A stretch of 64,000 nt of DNA from Paraspadella gotoi (GCA_051294375.1 CM119267.1:3860223-3924222); one strand, 5' to 3'; shown: positions 53,855 to 64,000, counted from the stretch's first letter. Numbers and translations: made by a program. Notes: generated from the letters alone by a model not told the origin.

Positions 53855-54165
53855 AACAATTAGAACATACTTTAAAATGTTATACCAGGTACTATGGGAG
53901 TGAATAAACGAGACTGGAAAGAGTCTTGATTGAAAGCTTGCACGGTGCTGCTAATTATTTAGTAGTAATGTGTGAACACTGAACAGAGTAATGGAAGTAA
54001 TAAATGATAGAGGAGAATTGATCATTTTACTACATAATTCATTTATTACTTCGATTACACTGTTCACATATAAACTACTATTATCTTGTAAGAGTGACGG
54101 AGGCCTTAAACCACCAAAGCGTGTCCAAAGTCAGGGGCCAGGTTGCTTAATTATTTAATGTATGG
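53855..54165 (+). repeat. Interspersed repeat family R4, copy 4, with nested insertion
   Basis: Matches 18924-19115 (CCAGGTACTATGGGAGTGAA, TCTTGTAAGAGTGACG, CCTTAAACCACCAAAGC, GTCCAAAGTCAGGGGC) but is split at CTGCTAATTAT by a 122-base foldback element. Confidence 0.75.
53959..54080. mobile_element. 122-bp foldback MITE nested in an R4 repeat
   Basis: The ends TAGTAGTAATGTGTGAACA and TGTTCACATATAAACTACTA are inverted copies. An inner pair GAAGTAATAAATGA / TCATTTATTACTTC pairs perfectly, so nearly the whole element folds back. TTAT flanks both sides (53955-53958, 54081-54084), a likely 4-base target duplication. The uninterrupted site exists in R4 copies at 18924 and 34095. Confidence 0.75.
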
Positions 54166-54424
54166 ATAATTTTATATTGGTGGTACCAATTTTATACAGA
54201 GTTTATACATACTTTAGCGTTTAAAAGGTTTCTGATTAACGAATAATATATGAGATATTCATTTAATGGTTTATTTTGCATTTAAATAACTAATACTCGC
54301 GTCCCCTTTAGTAATAAATCATCTCGCCAGGAAAAAAAAACATTAACACGGTCGTGCGATACTTTGGAGAAAAAGTAAATGACCGTCATAAGCGATAACA
54401 ATTATGGGGAAATGAATAAGAAAT

Positions 54425-54700
54425 AAACTAAAAGAGAAGGAAATGAAGTGAAAATGAAAGGAAAAAAGAAGGATGTGGAAAAATAAATGGAAATGAAGTG
54501 AAATGGAAATTGAAATGAAAAGATAAATGGAAATGAAGTGAAATGGAAATGGAAAGAGAAATGGAAATGAAAAGATAAATGGAAATGAAATGAAATGGAA
54601 ATGGAAAAAAATGAAAATGGAAATTGAATGAGTAAAGGAAATGAATAGAAAATGAAATAGAATGTATAAATGGAAATGAAATGAAATGAAATTTATTAAG
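54425..54700 (+). repeat. (GGAAATGAAATGAAAT)n degenerate repeat
   Basis: ATGGAAATGAAGTGAAATGG and AGATAAATGGAAATG words recur over 275 bases. Confidence 0.85.
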
Positions 54701-54974
54701 CTGAAGATTCAATAGTTTATGAACGTGAGGATGTGACTTTCACGACGGATGAGATCAACTTAATTCACGAAAACATCAACAGACAATCCTTGTCTTTTCG
54801 TCCGTCTGTCCGTGTGTCCGTCCCTTCGTTTCTCCGCAAAAATGAAGGAAGAAAAAAAAAATTTNNNNNNNNNNNNNNNNNNNNNNNNNTAAAAAAGAAA
54901 AAAGAAAGAAAAGAAAGAAAAAATCAAAGAGAATCAAACTTTTTTTGTTTTCGATTCAACGTCGAACTGATAAA

Positions 54975-55003
54975 CTCTCTCTCTCTCTCTCTCTCTCCTC
55001 TCT

Positions 55004-55051
<48 letters not shown>

Positions 55052-55063
55052 GTCTCTGTCTCT

Positions 55064-55161
<98 letters not shown>

Positions 55162-55163
55162 CT
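54975..55163. repeat. (CT)n microsatellite block
   Basis: About 190 bases of CT, interrupted by one CACAGTCTCTG segment. A 25-N gap lies nearby at 54865-54889. Confidence 0.95.
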
Positions 55164-55639
55164 TGTTTGATGCTTTGCTTTCGCTACTGCTTCTTGATTT
55201 TTTCCCTTTGTCATCATTTTTCTTGCTTTTTTCAGCATTTTCCTTTTTTTAGCTTTTTTTTTCTTTTCTCTCTTTAAGATCTTCTTTCTTTTATCTTTTT
55301 CTTCGTATACAATTTCTTCTCATTTTCTTTCATATTTTTGCCCCTTTCCCCCTTTATCTCTTCCTCCTCCTCTCCTCCTCCTCCTCCTCATCTCGCGGGG
55401 TCGTCGTACCCACAACTTTTTTTTTAACTTCCTCAGACTCAGATTTGTTTTAACACAAATTAACTTTGCTCGAAATTCTTGAAAACGACTTCCTCTTTTT
55501 CTCTCTTTACTTTTTTTTTCCCCTTCTTTTCCTCCCTTCCTTCTTTCCTTTGGAACTCGGATCTTATGCGCATGCGTGTTGGAGAGAAAAAAAAGGGGAG
55601 TGGACATGGTCGGGGATAAATTGTGGTATGCTTACGAAG

Positions 55640-55640
55640 C

Positions 55641-55722
<82 letters not shown>

Positions 55723-55763
55723 AGAAAGAAAGAAAGAAAAAAGAAAGAAAGAAAAAGAAAGAA

Positions 55764-55815
<52 letters not shown>

Positions 55816-55836
55816 GAAGACAGACAGACAGACAGA
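55640..55836. repeat. (GA)n, (GAAA)n and (CAGA)n compound array
   Basis: A GA array changes to AAAG tetranucleotides at about 55722 and to CAGA at 55818. Confidence 0.95.
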
Positions 55837-55996
55837 CTGTGAGTCGGTGCGAAGATTATGAAATGCGAATAAACGAAATTTTTTTTCACGAGATTCGGTT
55901 TCGCCTGATTTCGCCTGATTTTTCGCCTGACCCCTTCCTCGGTCTTGAGGTCTAGACTCATCCGCCTCCGCTGGCAATATTTTGACGACGCATCGG

Positions 55997-56140
55997 ATGG
56001 CGCAGGTCGATGGCGCAGGCTGATGGCGGGCTGATGGCGCAGGCCTGATGGCGCAGGCCTGATGGCGCAGGCTGAGCGCCGATGGCGCAGGCCCGATGGC
56101 GCAGGCCCGATGGCGCAGGGTCGATGGCGCAGGGCCGTTG
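55997..56140 (+). repeat. GC-rich 15-17-bp minisatellite (GATGGCGCAGGCCT)n
   Basis: About nine units GATGGCGCAGGC with C/T/G tails. One unit is shortened to GATGGCG and one has an AGCGCC insert. A GAGCTGAGCTAAG stretch follows. No clear reading frame. Confidence 0.92.
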
Positions 56141-56610
56141 TCGAAGATAGAGTGAGCTGAGCTAAGGCTGAGCTAGGGGCTTGTGGTCGGCAGACGGGGG
56201 TTCATCAGGCCTGTCTGGGAGGAAGAGCGGTGTGGGTAGCAAGATGCTATCGGTTGTTAAACTCAAAATTCTGTTTGGCCTTCGGGTTGTGAAGTTTAAT
56301 TTTTTTTTTTTAAAGTTTTCTTTTTTTTCTCTTTTTTCTGTTTCTAACGAAACGTTAACTCGTAACAGAAAAAGGAAAAAAAATATAAATGGATTTCGAA
56401 AACTTTTTTTAACGCAAAAAAAAAAATTGGGTTTTTTTTTTCTTTCCTTTTCTTCTTTTTTTCAAATTCCCCCCCCCCCCTCGTCTTTCCCGCTTTTTCT
56501 CCCTCTCCTTACTTCCTGTACAGCGAACTACGCGCGTCTCACACAAGCAACCTCCTCGATAATTCAAAGGAGCAGAATCGTTTGTTTCCCAATCGGACCT
56601 CTCTCATCTG

Positions 56611-56656
<46 letters not shown>

Positions 56657-57279
56657 TCTCTCTCTGTTCAGCCATCTCTTCCCCTCTCCCTTCTCTCCTT
56701 ATATTTTTTTTTTAATTTTTTTTTTTTTTAGCTACAGAGTTAGCGAGTGGTAATGAGGTAATTTACCATCCATTTAGCAACTTTTTTCAGACCCTGGGGA
56801 AGAGAGAAAGAAGTTTTTTTTCGTGGGGGGGGGAGAAAGAGGAAACAAAGAGGGGGCAAGGGGGGTTGAGGGTTTTTTTTGCGGTGGAGTGGGGGGGAGA
56901 GAAAATAGATATGTGAGGGGGGGACCTACTAATATGTGAGGGGGGGACCACTACTAATTGCTCCAAAGATTCTTTCGTTTGTTGATATTTTTTTTTCTTG
57001 TTTTTTTTTTTTAAATATTTATGGGTCAGGGGTGAACGGAAAACTATGCCTCGCTTATTACGTCTTACAGATTTTAAACATTTTTCTGTTTTTTAAAATA
57101 AAAATTTTTTAAACGTATAAGTCAAAGAAGATCATAGAAGATCAGTCATGCCGATCACGCTTCCGTATATGCGCGGCGTGATGCGTGTAGTTAAAAAATA
57201 TTCTCTTCGCGCGCGTTCGCTGAATAAAAGTAAAACATGGAATCGAGGATTTTTAACTAAATTAATTAAATTAATTAAT
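56141..57279. other. Intergenic with CT array, poly-T and G-rich repeats
   Basis: CT array 56605-56653. A short direct repeat TATGTGAGGGGGGGACC occurs twice at 56911-56953. No supported gene. Confidence 0.6.
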
Positions 57280-57313
57280 TAAATTAAATAAATAAACAAA
57301 TAAATAAATCAAA

Positions 57314-57384
<71 letters not shown>

Positions 57385-57412
57385 ATTAATTATGAATAAA
57401 TAAATAAATAAC
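57280..57412 (+). repeat. (AAAT)n microsatellite
   Basis: About 30 AAAT units with few interruptions. Confidence 0.95.
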
Positions 57413-58043
57413 CGTGAGAACGACCACAAGCAAAGAGTGGTGGCGATATCCGTCTTCAGTTGCTTGGCAACGTGAAAAAAAACTTCGCCCTGGTTATCTA
57501 AACTCACAGAATGTAGCATGACTTCTCACACGCAACGCACACATCGCACGCACGCATACGCTTCCTATAAGATATCAAACCGTACGTGGCGCACGCGCTA
57601 AACGTGAATAAAAAAAACGTGGAATAAAAGACGCCCGTGGCGCTACGTCTTTGGTGGACATTGATATTCGATGGACCGACACGCCGACGCGACGCCACCC
57701 GACGCCGCCGCGACGCCGCCGTTGCATAATTTGGTTGTTCATCGGTCAGTCAATGTCTCGCTCTCAATGAGAATTCCGACCCCGAGGCTCTGACCTCGAA
57801 CTCGGTTCTAAACAAATCAAAAAAAGACCCGAAAAAAGTGACGACGCCAAAACGTCAAATTTCTTTTTTATTATTTCTTTCTTTTTCTTAATTTTATGTA
57901 TGTATATCTTTTTAGTTCTGCGCGCGGGGGAGGCGAAGTTGTCAACTGGATCGGGTAGGAAAGATTCGTTACTTTATCTTTTTCTTTTTTTTTAAAGAAT
58001 TATGTTCGCAAAAATGCGAAGCCTTCAACAATGAACAATATAT
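57413..58043. other. Mixed intergenic, CpG-rich patch
   Basis: Bases 57560-57730 carry repeated GACGCCGCCGCGACGCC words and GTGGCGC pairs. Minus frame MASRRRVGPSNINVHQRRSA is not supported as a gene. Confidence 0.4.
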
Positions 58044-58151
58044 ACGCGTTTATATTTAAACTATGAATTTTATACAACCAACGCGAATCTTACTCATGCA
58101 ATTAATAAACATTAAACAGACTCTGGTGGGTTGAGCTTAAGGCTTCCATCC

Positions 58152-58250
58152 CTATATCAAGATATAGTTAATAGTGCCGTCCTCATCAACCTCGACAACC
58201 TCCGTCAATACCTTTTTAACGTTTACATCGATCGTCCCGATAAAAGTTTC
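58152..58250 (-). CDS. Candidate C-terminal exon in the duplicated segment
   Basis: On the minus strand the frame reads ETFIGTIDVNVKKVLTEVVE, then VDEDGTINYILI and TAG: protein-like, acidic, non-repetitive. The other copy preserves KKVLTDVVKFDDGD (about 63266-63305) before an insertion destroys the rest. Upstream the frame is lost at a G9 homopolymer (58287-58295), so the exon start cannot be fixed. Family not recognised; a + strand reading across the same region is also open and less convincing. Confidence 0.3.
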   Translation of the reverse strand, partial: ETFIGTIDVNVKKVLTEVVEVDEDGTINYILI

Positions 58251-58464
58251 TTTCTTCCTTTCGATGTTCTTATGTTTTCAATTTCACCCCCCCCCTCCAA
58301 CCCCATCTTCTTCACCAGCACCGCCGCACTCAACTCCATCAACATGTTGCCTCTCGACCTCCACATCCACACCAACGTCGCAACCCTCGCCGGAGTGGCG
58401 TCCTTCCCCCAGCGTTGACTCCCTACACTCGCGGACACTCCTGCAGGTGTGGACATTGATCAGC

Positions 58465-58720
58465 TCTTAGTGTGGTCGGCTTATGCGAAGGTATGTGTGG
58501 AGTGGAGGAAGAAGCTGATAATTTGTGTGGGTCAATCTTGTGGTGTGGTTGGAACGATGCAGAAAGTTAGTGTAGTCGAGCTTGTGGTGTGTTTCAGAAT
58601 GACCCAGAAAGTTTGTGTGGACAATCACGTAGAATGGTCGGAATAACTCAAAAGAGTTAGTGTGGTCAATTTTCATTTTCATTTTGTGGTCGGAATTTCG
58701 CAAAAAGTTTTGTGGATGAA
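58465..58720 (+). repeat. Degenerate 40-45-bp minisatellite
   Basis: About five units carry words like GTGTGGTC, CTTGTGGTGTGGTTGGAA and CAGAAAGTTAGTGT. The equivalent array is at 63540-63800 in the other copy, so the array predates the duplication. Confidence 0.75.
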
Positions 58721-58851
58721 GCTGATGTGGCTTTTTTTTCAGACGAGAGTTCGAAATTACCATTGACCCCCTTGACGACCATTGACAAAGATGCTCGACC
58801 TGCTTTTAAATATATTTATTATTATAGAATTTAGTTTAATTTTACGTAGCT

Positions 58852-59106
58852 ATGGCAACGGGAGGATAGCCTGTGAATACCCGGGGCGCGGGGTATCTCA
58901 CCAAACTGGCGTAGGGGCTGCGGACCCTCAGTGACCGCCTCCTGTCACTGCATGTTTATACCGGCACCGTCACATTTAAGCCAGAACCGGGATACCAGGG
59001 ATTGAAACCGGGACGCACGGATGGAAAGAGATGATTTAGCCTGCTCAGCCATTAGACGGGGCTGAGGACGGACAGCAGTGAGGCAGCTTTAAGTCTTGCT
59101 GCCACA
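58852..59106 (-). mobile_element. 255-bp SINE-like insertion with 5-bp target duplication
   Basis: Flanked by TAGCT on both sides (58847-58851, 59107-59111), while the paralogous site at 63915-63919 has one TAGCT and no insert. On the minus strand it contains TGGCTGAGCAGG (59040-59051), a perfect match to the RNA polymerase III A box of tRNA genes, and GGTTTCAATCC (58999-59009), a near B box. No poly(A) tail. Ends TGTGGCAGC / GTTGCCAT are weakly inverted, so a MITE with an internal tRNA-like part is an alternative. Confidence 0.7.
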
Positions 59107-59279
59107 TAGCTTTATTTAAAACAATGTTTAAATCTCTGAATCTCAGAACCTTTTGAATTTTTTCCGAATCTCTATCGTGGTGGATATTCGAAAATCCTTC
59201 ACATATTTTCGAAGTCGACCAGACTGACCGATAGACCGACGACGGACGATTTAATGAAAACGAAAACACGATATAAATC

Positions 59280-60624
59280 CTACTTTATTTATTTTTTTTT
59301 TGTTCCCGGAGGCCATTAGTCGCCGGATACCCTTTTTCACCCCGTTTTCCCCTGACCCTCCAGCGCGCAAACCTGCTCCCCTCCATTTCCCCGCACAGTC
59401 TCGAACGCGCAAACCGGGGAGGGGGCCACCCCATTTTAAAAATATCCTTTCCTTTCATCCCACCCGTTTTCGCCTTTTTTTTTCAGGACTGACTCCCTCC
59501 GCTCTGAGCAGCTTGAACGAGCGAACCGGTCAGCATTTTCGTCGCTTCCCTTCCTCGTCTCTGCTTCGATCAACTCAAAACAACAAACAAAAACAACAAC
59601 GATCGAGACGACGACCGACGACGACGACGATAAAAACAACAGAGTCAACATAGAAACGAGTGCCAATCTTTGAAAGAGGTTGGAGAGTGGTAGACGTTTC
59701 TAAGGGGGCTGGATTGGGTGGATAATGGGGGTCGGAAGATGGTGGAAAAATTGGTAGAGGGTGGGATAATGGACGATTGTAAGTGGTCGTTGAGAGTGTC
59801 TTTAATGTAAGATGAAAAAAAAAATGGGGGCGGGGAAAAAACAGCTTTTTTATTGTAAAATCCCAAGTGAGTTGTTGTTTTTTTTTTTTTGTTTGGTTTT
59901 TTTTTTTGTGTTTTTTTTTTTTTTTTTTTGATTTTAGCGAAACGCATAAAGAATTTTATTGTAGCCGCGATGCCGGTGGTTAATGGAGCGATGGTACAAA
60001 AGGAAGTACGGAGAGAGAGAAGAGAGGGAGAGAGGGAGAGAGAGAGAGATAGAGAGTGAGAGAGAGAGACTTTTCACTACCCTTAGAGAGAAGAGAGAGA
60101 CGCAAGGAGAGAGTGTGGAGGATCGTCTTGGCGAAAGAGGAACGTTACGCGTTGTCTATTTTTAGCTTCGGTTCCCTACGACATTCGGCGAGGAGAAGCA
60201 CAAAACGTTTTTAAGGTTAATTATTAGGAACGAATTAAAAAGTCTCTCCTTTTCTGTTTTTTTTTTTTTTTTTTAGGCAAAACAAAAACAGACGCCGAAA
60301 AATTAGGTTTTAAAGAAAAAATGGAGGGATGAGAGGAGGGTGGGGTGTGGAAGAAAGAGAGGGAAGAGAGAGAGGAGAGGAGGGAACAGAGAGAAGAGGG
60401 GGTGGGGGGAGGGAAGGAGAGGGGGGAAGAGAGAGAGGGGGAGGGAGTTAGTTCCTTTTCCCCTGTTTTGAGATCGGAGGCCGAGATCAAAAAGTAAAGA
60501 CGGTTACTTTCGGGAAGGAAAAAAAGGTTTTGTTTACATTTAAGGTTTGTTTATATTTTACTGTTGCGGTTTACGTTTTAGAAAAAAAGGAGGAAACTTA
60601 CGTCGTCTTGAGAGAGAGAAGAGA

Positions 60625-60661
<37 letters not shown>

Positions 60662-61335
60662 GTAAAAACAAAAGTTGCGATTGTTCATTTTTTTGTAAAA
60701 ACTGAAAATCTCTTATTTATATTAATCATCATTCGAAAACTTCCTTTTTTTTATACCGTTCATAAAAAAAAACCATTGTGTTAGACAAACAAAAAAACGC
60801 TTGTAACAAACATTTATATTACCCGTATTTGTACTTGCATTATAGTTCGTTTCGAAATACAAAACAAAATGGATTCCTATTCATTTGTTTCAATATTCTG
60901 AATAATCGTCAGGCAAAAAAAAATAAAAAAACAAAAAAACAAGAAGAAAAAGGGAACGTGTTTGGATACTACTAAATATCATTAGATATCCAGTTCTTTC
61001 TTCGTTAAACTCAAATGTTACGGATTATTCAATATTCATACCTTTTATAATTCTTTATTGTAACTAAGAAGTGGGGGAAATATTTTTTTTTAGTCGTTCG
61101 GATAACCGCGTGTGGCGCTCTGATTTCTCCTCTCCACGCCCAAAGCAAAACAGAAAAAAACAAAAACAAAACGCAAAAAAATTAAATAAAAAAAAAAAAA
61201 TAAAAAACACAAAAACGAAAAACAATAATAAAAAAACAAGAGAGAAATTTTTGATTAGATTAATCATCGGATCGAATGAATAAAGATTCGCTGACTGAAC
61301 AGAAAATGAAGATTTTGTTGATATCAACGAATGAT
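59280..61335. other. Intergenic with poly-T and GA arrays
   Basis: GC-rich 59330-59440, poly-T 59875-59930, GA arrays 60012-60120, 60345-60445 and 60608-60660, A-rich 61150-61240. The frame 59300-59653 (+) starts FPEAISRRIPFFTPFSPDPP but is not conserved or spliced in a convincing way. No gene called. Confidence 0.5.
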
Positions 61336-61339
61336 TAAT

Positions 61340-61375
61340 ATAAATTATAATAATAATAATAATAATAATAATAAT

Positions 61376-61422
<47 letters not shown>

Positions 61423-61551
61423 TAAATTCTATAATGAAATAAAAGAATTAAAATGAAGTTATAATGTAATAATACCTGATGATAATATCGAATGATAAAA
61501 TCATAACAGAATTTTGTATCGATTTGTAACGACGACGACGACGAGAACGAG

Positions 61552-61587
<36 letters not shown>

Positions 61588-61680
61588 CGATTAAAAAGGT
61601 TAATGAAGGTCGATGTGAAGACGAAGGGAAAAAGTGATTAAAGAAAAAGAGAAGGAGAAGTTAATGGAATCTTTGGTTTT

Positions 61681-61746
<66 letters not shown>
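61340..61746 (+). repeat. (ATA)n, (GAC)n and (GA)n arrays
   Basis: AATAAT array 61345-61422, ACGACG array 61530-61588 and pure GA array 61684-61746. Confidence 0.95.
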
Positions 61747-61750
<4 letters not shown>

Positions 61751-62094
61751 GGTGAGCTAAACGAAGTGAAACCGGGGTTCACAACAAAGTATTCAACGAC
61801 AACAACAACTAAAATTGTCCGACCGCGATATCTCTCTCACCATCTCTTTCACACACACACAAAATGCCAACGATCCTACTTCGCTACTACACGAAAAGTC
61901 GAGACCAGAATTCGATCAAAAATCCGCCCACGAATCGAACGATCAGCGAGGAACTCTTCGGGCTCTCTTTTCCCAGAGTACCTCATTTCTGTTCTTTTAT
62001 CCCGGGATTTAATTCTAATTTTAATATTTAGCCTAATCGTGATGAAATTTAAAATTTAACCCTGAAAAGAAAAAAAAAATTTTTAAACAACAAA

Positions 62095-62215
62095 TTTATT
62101 TAACATAAAATAGACATGTTTCGACTTGTTTTCATTTTGCGCTGATGAAGCTTACATTGAAGCCAAAACATATCTATTTTCATATTAAGTAAATTTGTTG
62201 TTTTAAAAAAATTTT
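62095..62215 (+). other. Hammerhead-like repeat module (copy 3, degenerate)
   Basis: CTGATGA (62142-62148), helix GCTT/AAGC (62150-62153, 62160-62163), then CAAAAC instead of GAAAC. Outer words AAAATAGACATGTTT and AAAACATATCTATTTT are inverted, closing the module into a hairpin. The core change suggests loss of cleavage. Confidence 0.4.
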
Positions 62216-62267
62216 CTCTTTAATGCTACCAACACAACAAAACGAAAGAATCAAAACAATAATTTAA

Positions 62268-62345
62268 CCCTTAATACTTACCCATAACCCATAATCCGAA
62301 CCTTAACCTAATCTTAAACCTTAACCTAAATTTTATTTTTAATTT
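62268..62345 (+). repeat. Degenerate (TTAACCTAA)n stretch
   Basis: ACCCTTAAT, ACCCATAA, CCTTAACCTAATC and CTTAAACCTTAACC words resemble a decayed telomere-like repeat; a second patch lies at 62733-62830. Too irregular to be telomeric. Confidence 0.4.
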
Positions 62346-62678
62346 CTATCTTCATTATAGAAATATCTAGCAATTCAAAAGATGGATCAAATGGAATCAA
62401 ATTGAATCGCGTGGAACCACTTGGAACCGGATCAAAGATTCGGAAGAAATCACTAAAATGGAATCAAGCTTTCTGATTGGTCGAGACTCAGATGGAACCG
62501 GCCAATAGGCAGATGGCTTCCATCCTCCGGAAAATTTTTACCCACGTTTTTGATCTATTTTCATCGTTTTTGTACATTCAGTCTGTCCAAAAAATTGACA
62601 CCGTCTTCTGTCTATTTTTTGTAAATAAATTCCACTTTGGTTTCATACTGAAATCCTTGTCTACTTACTTAAATGTGA

Positions 62679-62735
62679 TGGCAGTGGTGGGATTTCGAAC
62701 CCACGCCTCCGAAGAGACAGATCTTTAATTTTAAA
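62679..62735 (-). pseudogene. tRNA-Leu 3' half (pseudogene or SINE head)
   Basis: The minus strand reads GTCTCTTCGGAGGC, the long variable arm typical of tRNA-Leu, then GTGGGTTCGAAATCCCAC (T arm, with one extra A in the loop) and CACTGCCA (3' acceptor strand). The anticodon stem is degenerate (ATTTAAAATTAAAGATC) and no matching TGGCAGTG 5' acceptor strand lies upstream. Probably an inactive fragment or retroposed copy. Confidence 0.65.
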
Positions 62736-62970
62736 TCCCAGTCATTAACCTAATCCCAAACATGAATCATTAACCATAGTCCCTTTCTTAATCGTTAACG
62801 AGATCCTTACCTTACGCGTTTATATTTAAACTATGAATTTTATACAACCAACACAAAACTTACTCATTCAATTAATAAACATTAAACAATCTATCTTGTT
62901 CCTCACTTTGAACAGACTATGGTGGGTTGAGCTTAAGGCCTCCATCCCTATATCAAGATATAGTTAATAG

Positions 62971-63264
62971 TGTATATATATGTAGTCGGGCATTGCCTAG
63001 GTTCACCCCGCCTAGAATCATGACACTTTCAGTTGTGACCCGGTGGCTCATTGAGTAAAGCCATCAGCTCATGACCACTAGGCGTGAGGACGGCCGTAAG
63101 CCGCCTTGGGGGAATGGCAAACCCTCAAGCCTGGTTCCAAGCCCAGGGACCCGTTCCATGGCTGCTAGAGGGGCTTATAGAAGTTACGGACAGTCATCTT
63201 CAGCCCACGTAGCGCCTTATCCACATATATATATATATATATAATTATAATTATTATATATATC
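62971..63264 (+). mobile_element. SINE-like insertion with (TA)n tail
   Basis: Absent from the left copy, where TAGTG joins CCGTC directly (58170-58180). It starts TATATATGTAGTCGGGCATT (also at 41410-41430), contains CCGGTGGCTCATTGAG (A-box-like) and GGTTCCAAGCCC (B-box-like) about 90 bases apart, and ends in ATATATAT/TAATTATAATTATT. The box spacing is longer than in a tRNA, so classification is tentative. Confidence 0.55.
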
Positions 63265-63329
63265 TCCGTCATCAAACTTGACAACATCTGTCAATACTTT
63301 TTTACCGTTACATCGATCGTTTCCTTCTT

Positions 63330-63466
63330 NNNNNNNNNNNNNNNNNNNNNNNNNNNNNNNNNNNNNNNNNNNNNNNNNNNNNNNNNNNNNNNNNNNNNNN
63401 NNNNNNNNNNNNNNNNNNNNNNNNNNNNNNNNNNNNNNNNNNNNNNNNNNNNNNNNNNNNNNNNNN
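63330..63466. other. Assembly gap (137 N)
   Basis: It replaces the counterpart of 58255-58390 of the left copy, including the G/C homopolymer. Confidence 0.99.
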
Positions 63467-63539
63467 GGAGTGGCGTCCTTCCCCAGCGTTGACGCCCTAC
63501 GACTCGCGGACACTCCCTGCAGGTGTGGACAATTGATCA

Positions 63540-63800
63540 AGCTCTTGGTGTGGTCGGCTTGATGCGGAAGGTTTGTGTGGAGTGGAGGAAGAAGCTGATA
63601 ATTTGTGTGGTCAATCTTGTGGTGTGGTTGGAAAGATGCAGAAAGTTAGTGTAGTCGAGCTTGTGGTGTGTTCAGAATGAACCAGAAAGTTTGTGTGGAC
63701 AATCACGTAGAATGGCCGGAATAACCCAAAGAGTTAGTGTGGTGAATATCATTTTGTGGTCGGAATTTCTCAAAAAGTTTGTGGATGAAGCTGATGTGGC
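63540..63800 (+). repeat. Degenerate 40-45-bp minisatellite, right copy
   Basis: Counterpart of 58465-58720 with the same unit order. Confidence 0.75.
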
Positions 63801-64000
63801 TTTTTTTTCAGACGAGAGTTCGAATTTACCATTGACCCCTTGACCACCATTGACAAAGTTGCTCGGCCTGCTTTTAAATATATTTATTATTATAGAATTT
63901 AGTTTAATTTTACGTAGCTTTATTTAAAAAAATGTTTAAATCTCTGAATCTCAGAACCTCTTGAATTTTTTCCGAATCTCTATCGTGGGTGGATATTCGA

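Larger units (their letters stand above)
58044..59195 (+). repeat. Duplicated 1.1-kb segment, left copy
   Basis: Homologous to 62814-64000 from ACGCGTTTATATTTAAACTA onward. This copy carries a 255-base insertion at 58852 and lacks the insertion present at 62971 in the other copy. Confidence 0.9.
62814..64000 (+). repeat. Duplicated 1.1-kb segment, right copy (runs off window)
   Basis: Second copy of 58044-59195, with a 294-base insertion at 62971 and an N gap at 63330-63466. It lacks the 255-base insertion, giving its empty site at 63915. Compared with the left copy, CCCC against CCCCC near 63480 shows a homopolymer difference. Confidence 0.9.

Noticed and set aside
58131-58418. + strand 95-residue ORF in the duplicated segment
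   Set aside because: It starts at TTG, relies on C homopolymers, and its frame is not kept in the right copy; the minus-strand reading is more protein-like.
62268-62345. Telomeric or subtelomeric repeat
   Set aside because: TAACCT-like words are too irregular and the stretch is short and internal.
1-64000. A multi-gene novel system (defence, biosynthetic or operon-like)
   Set aside because: Only one gene is confidently recognised; the remaining candidates are isolated exons with no shared function visible.

Overview
This is eukaryotic nuclear DNA, most likely from an invertebrate animal. The evidence is GT-AG introns with pyrimidine-rich acceptors, a class 2 DYRK protein kinase split over four exons, tRNA-derived SINE-like insertions with target-site duplications, foldback elements, and very many (GA)n/(CT)n arrays. 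Crustacean genomes are known for this density of simple repeats, but nothing here fixes the taxon. It is a draft assembly with at least 17 N gaps. Most gaps sit at simple repeats or next to local near-duplicates that differ by 1-base homopolymer indels, so many apparent tandem duplications and frameshifts are probably assembly or base-calling errors.

Layout. 1-6.1 kb: the end of a transposon, a duplicated terminal exon with a poly(A) signal (+), a probable transmembrane exon (+), and GATT/GA repeats. 6.1-16.9 kb (-): the DYRK kinase, the only confidently identified gene. Its last exon is at 6166-6867 and exons 1-3 are at 14774-16175. A 4.1-kb tandem duplication (8703-12804 / 12805-16934) places a frame-broken second copy of exons 1-3 inside intron 3, beside a 3-kb TIR element containing an 18-bp minisatellite. 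17.0-17.4 kb (-): a possible small two-exon gene ending in an Asp tail. 17.6-28 kb: intergenic, with foldbacks, TE copies, hammerhead-like motifs, minisatellites and promoter-like GC patches. 28.2-33.3 kb: a large degenerate inverted repeat. 36.9-37.5 kb (+): two GC-rich, phase-compatible exons of an unidentified gene, followed by about 8 kb of purine-rich minisatellite. 42.8-50.2 kb: unresolved local duplications and several weak exon candidates. 50.6-52.8 kb: pyrimidine-rich low complexity. 53.8-64 kb: a repeat carrying a nested foldback MITE, and a 1.1-kb segment present twice (58.0 and 62.8 kb). Each copy of that segment carries its own insertion that the other lacks, so filled and empty sites can be compared inside the window.

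I see no operon, CRISPR array, phage or recognisable reverse transcriptase or transposase gene. The strongest biological observations are the DYRK with both activation-loop tyrosine positions replaced and a Cys-rich insert, and the family of hammerhead-like repeats. I do not find a clear multi-gene novel system.
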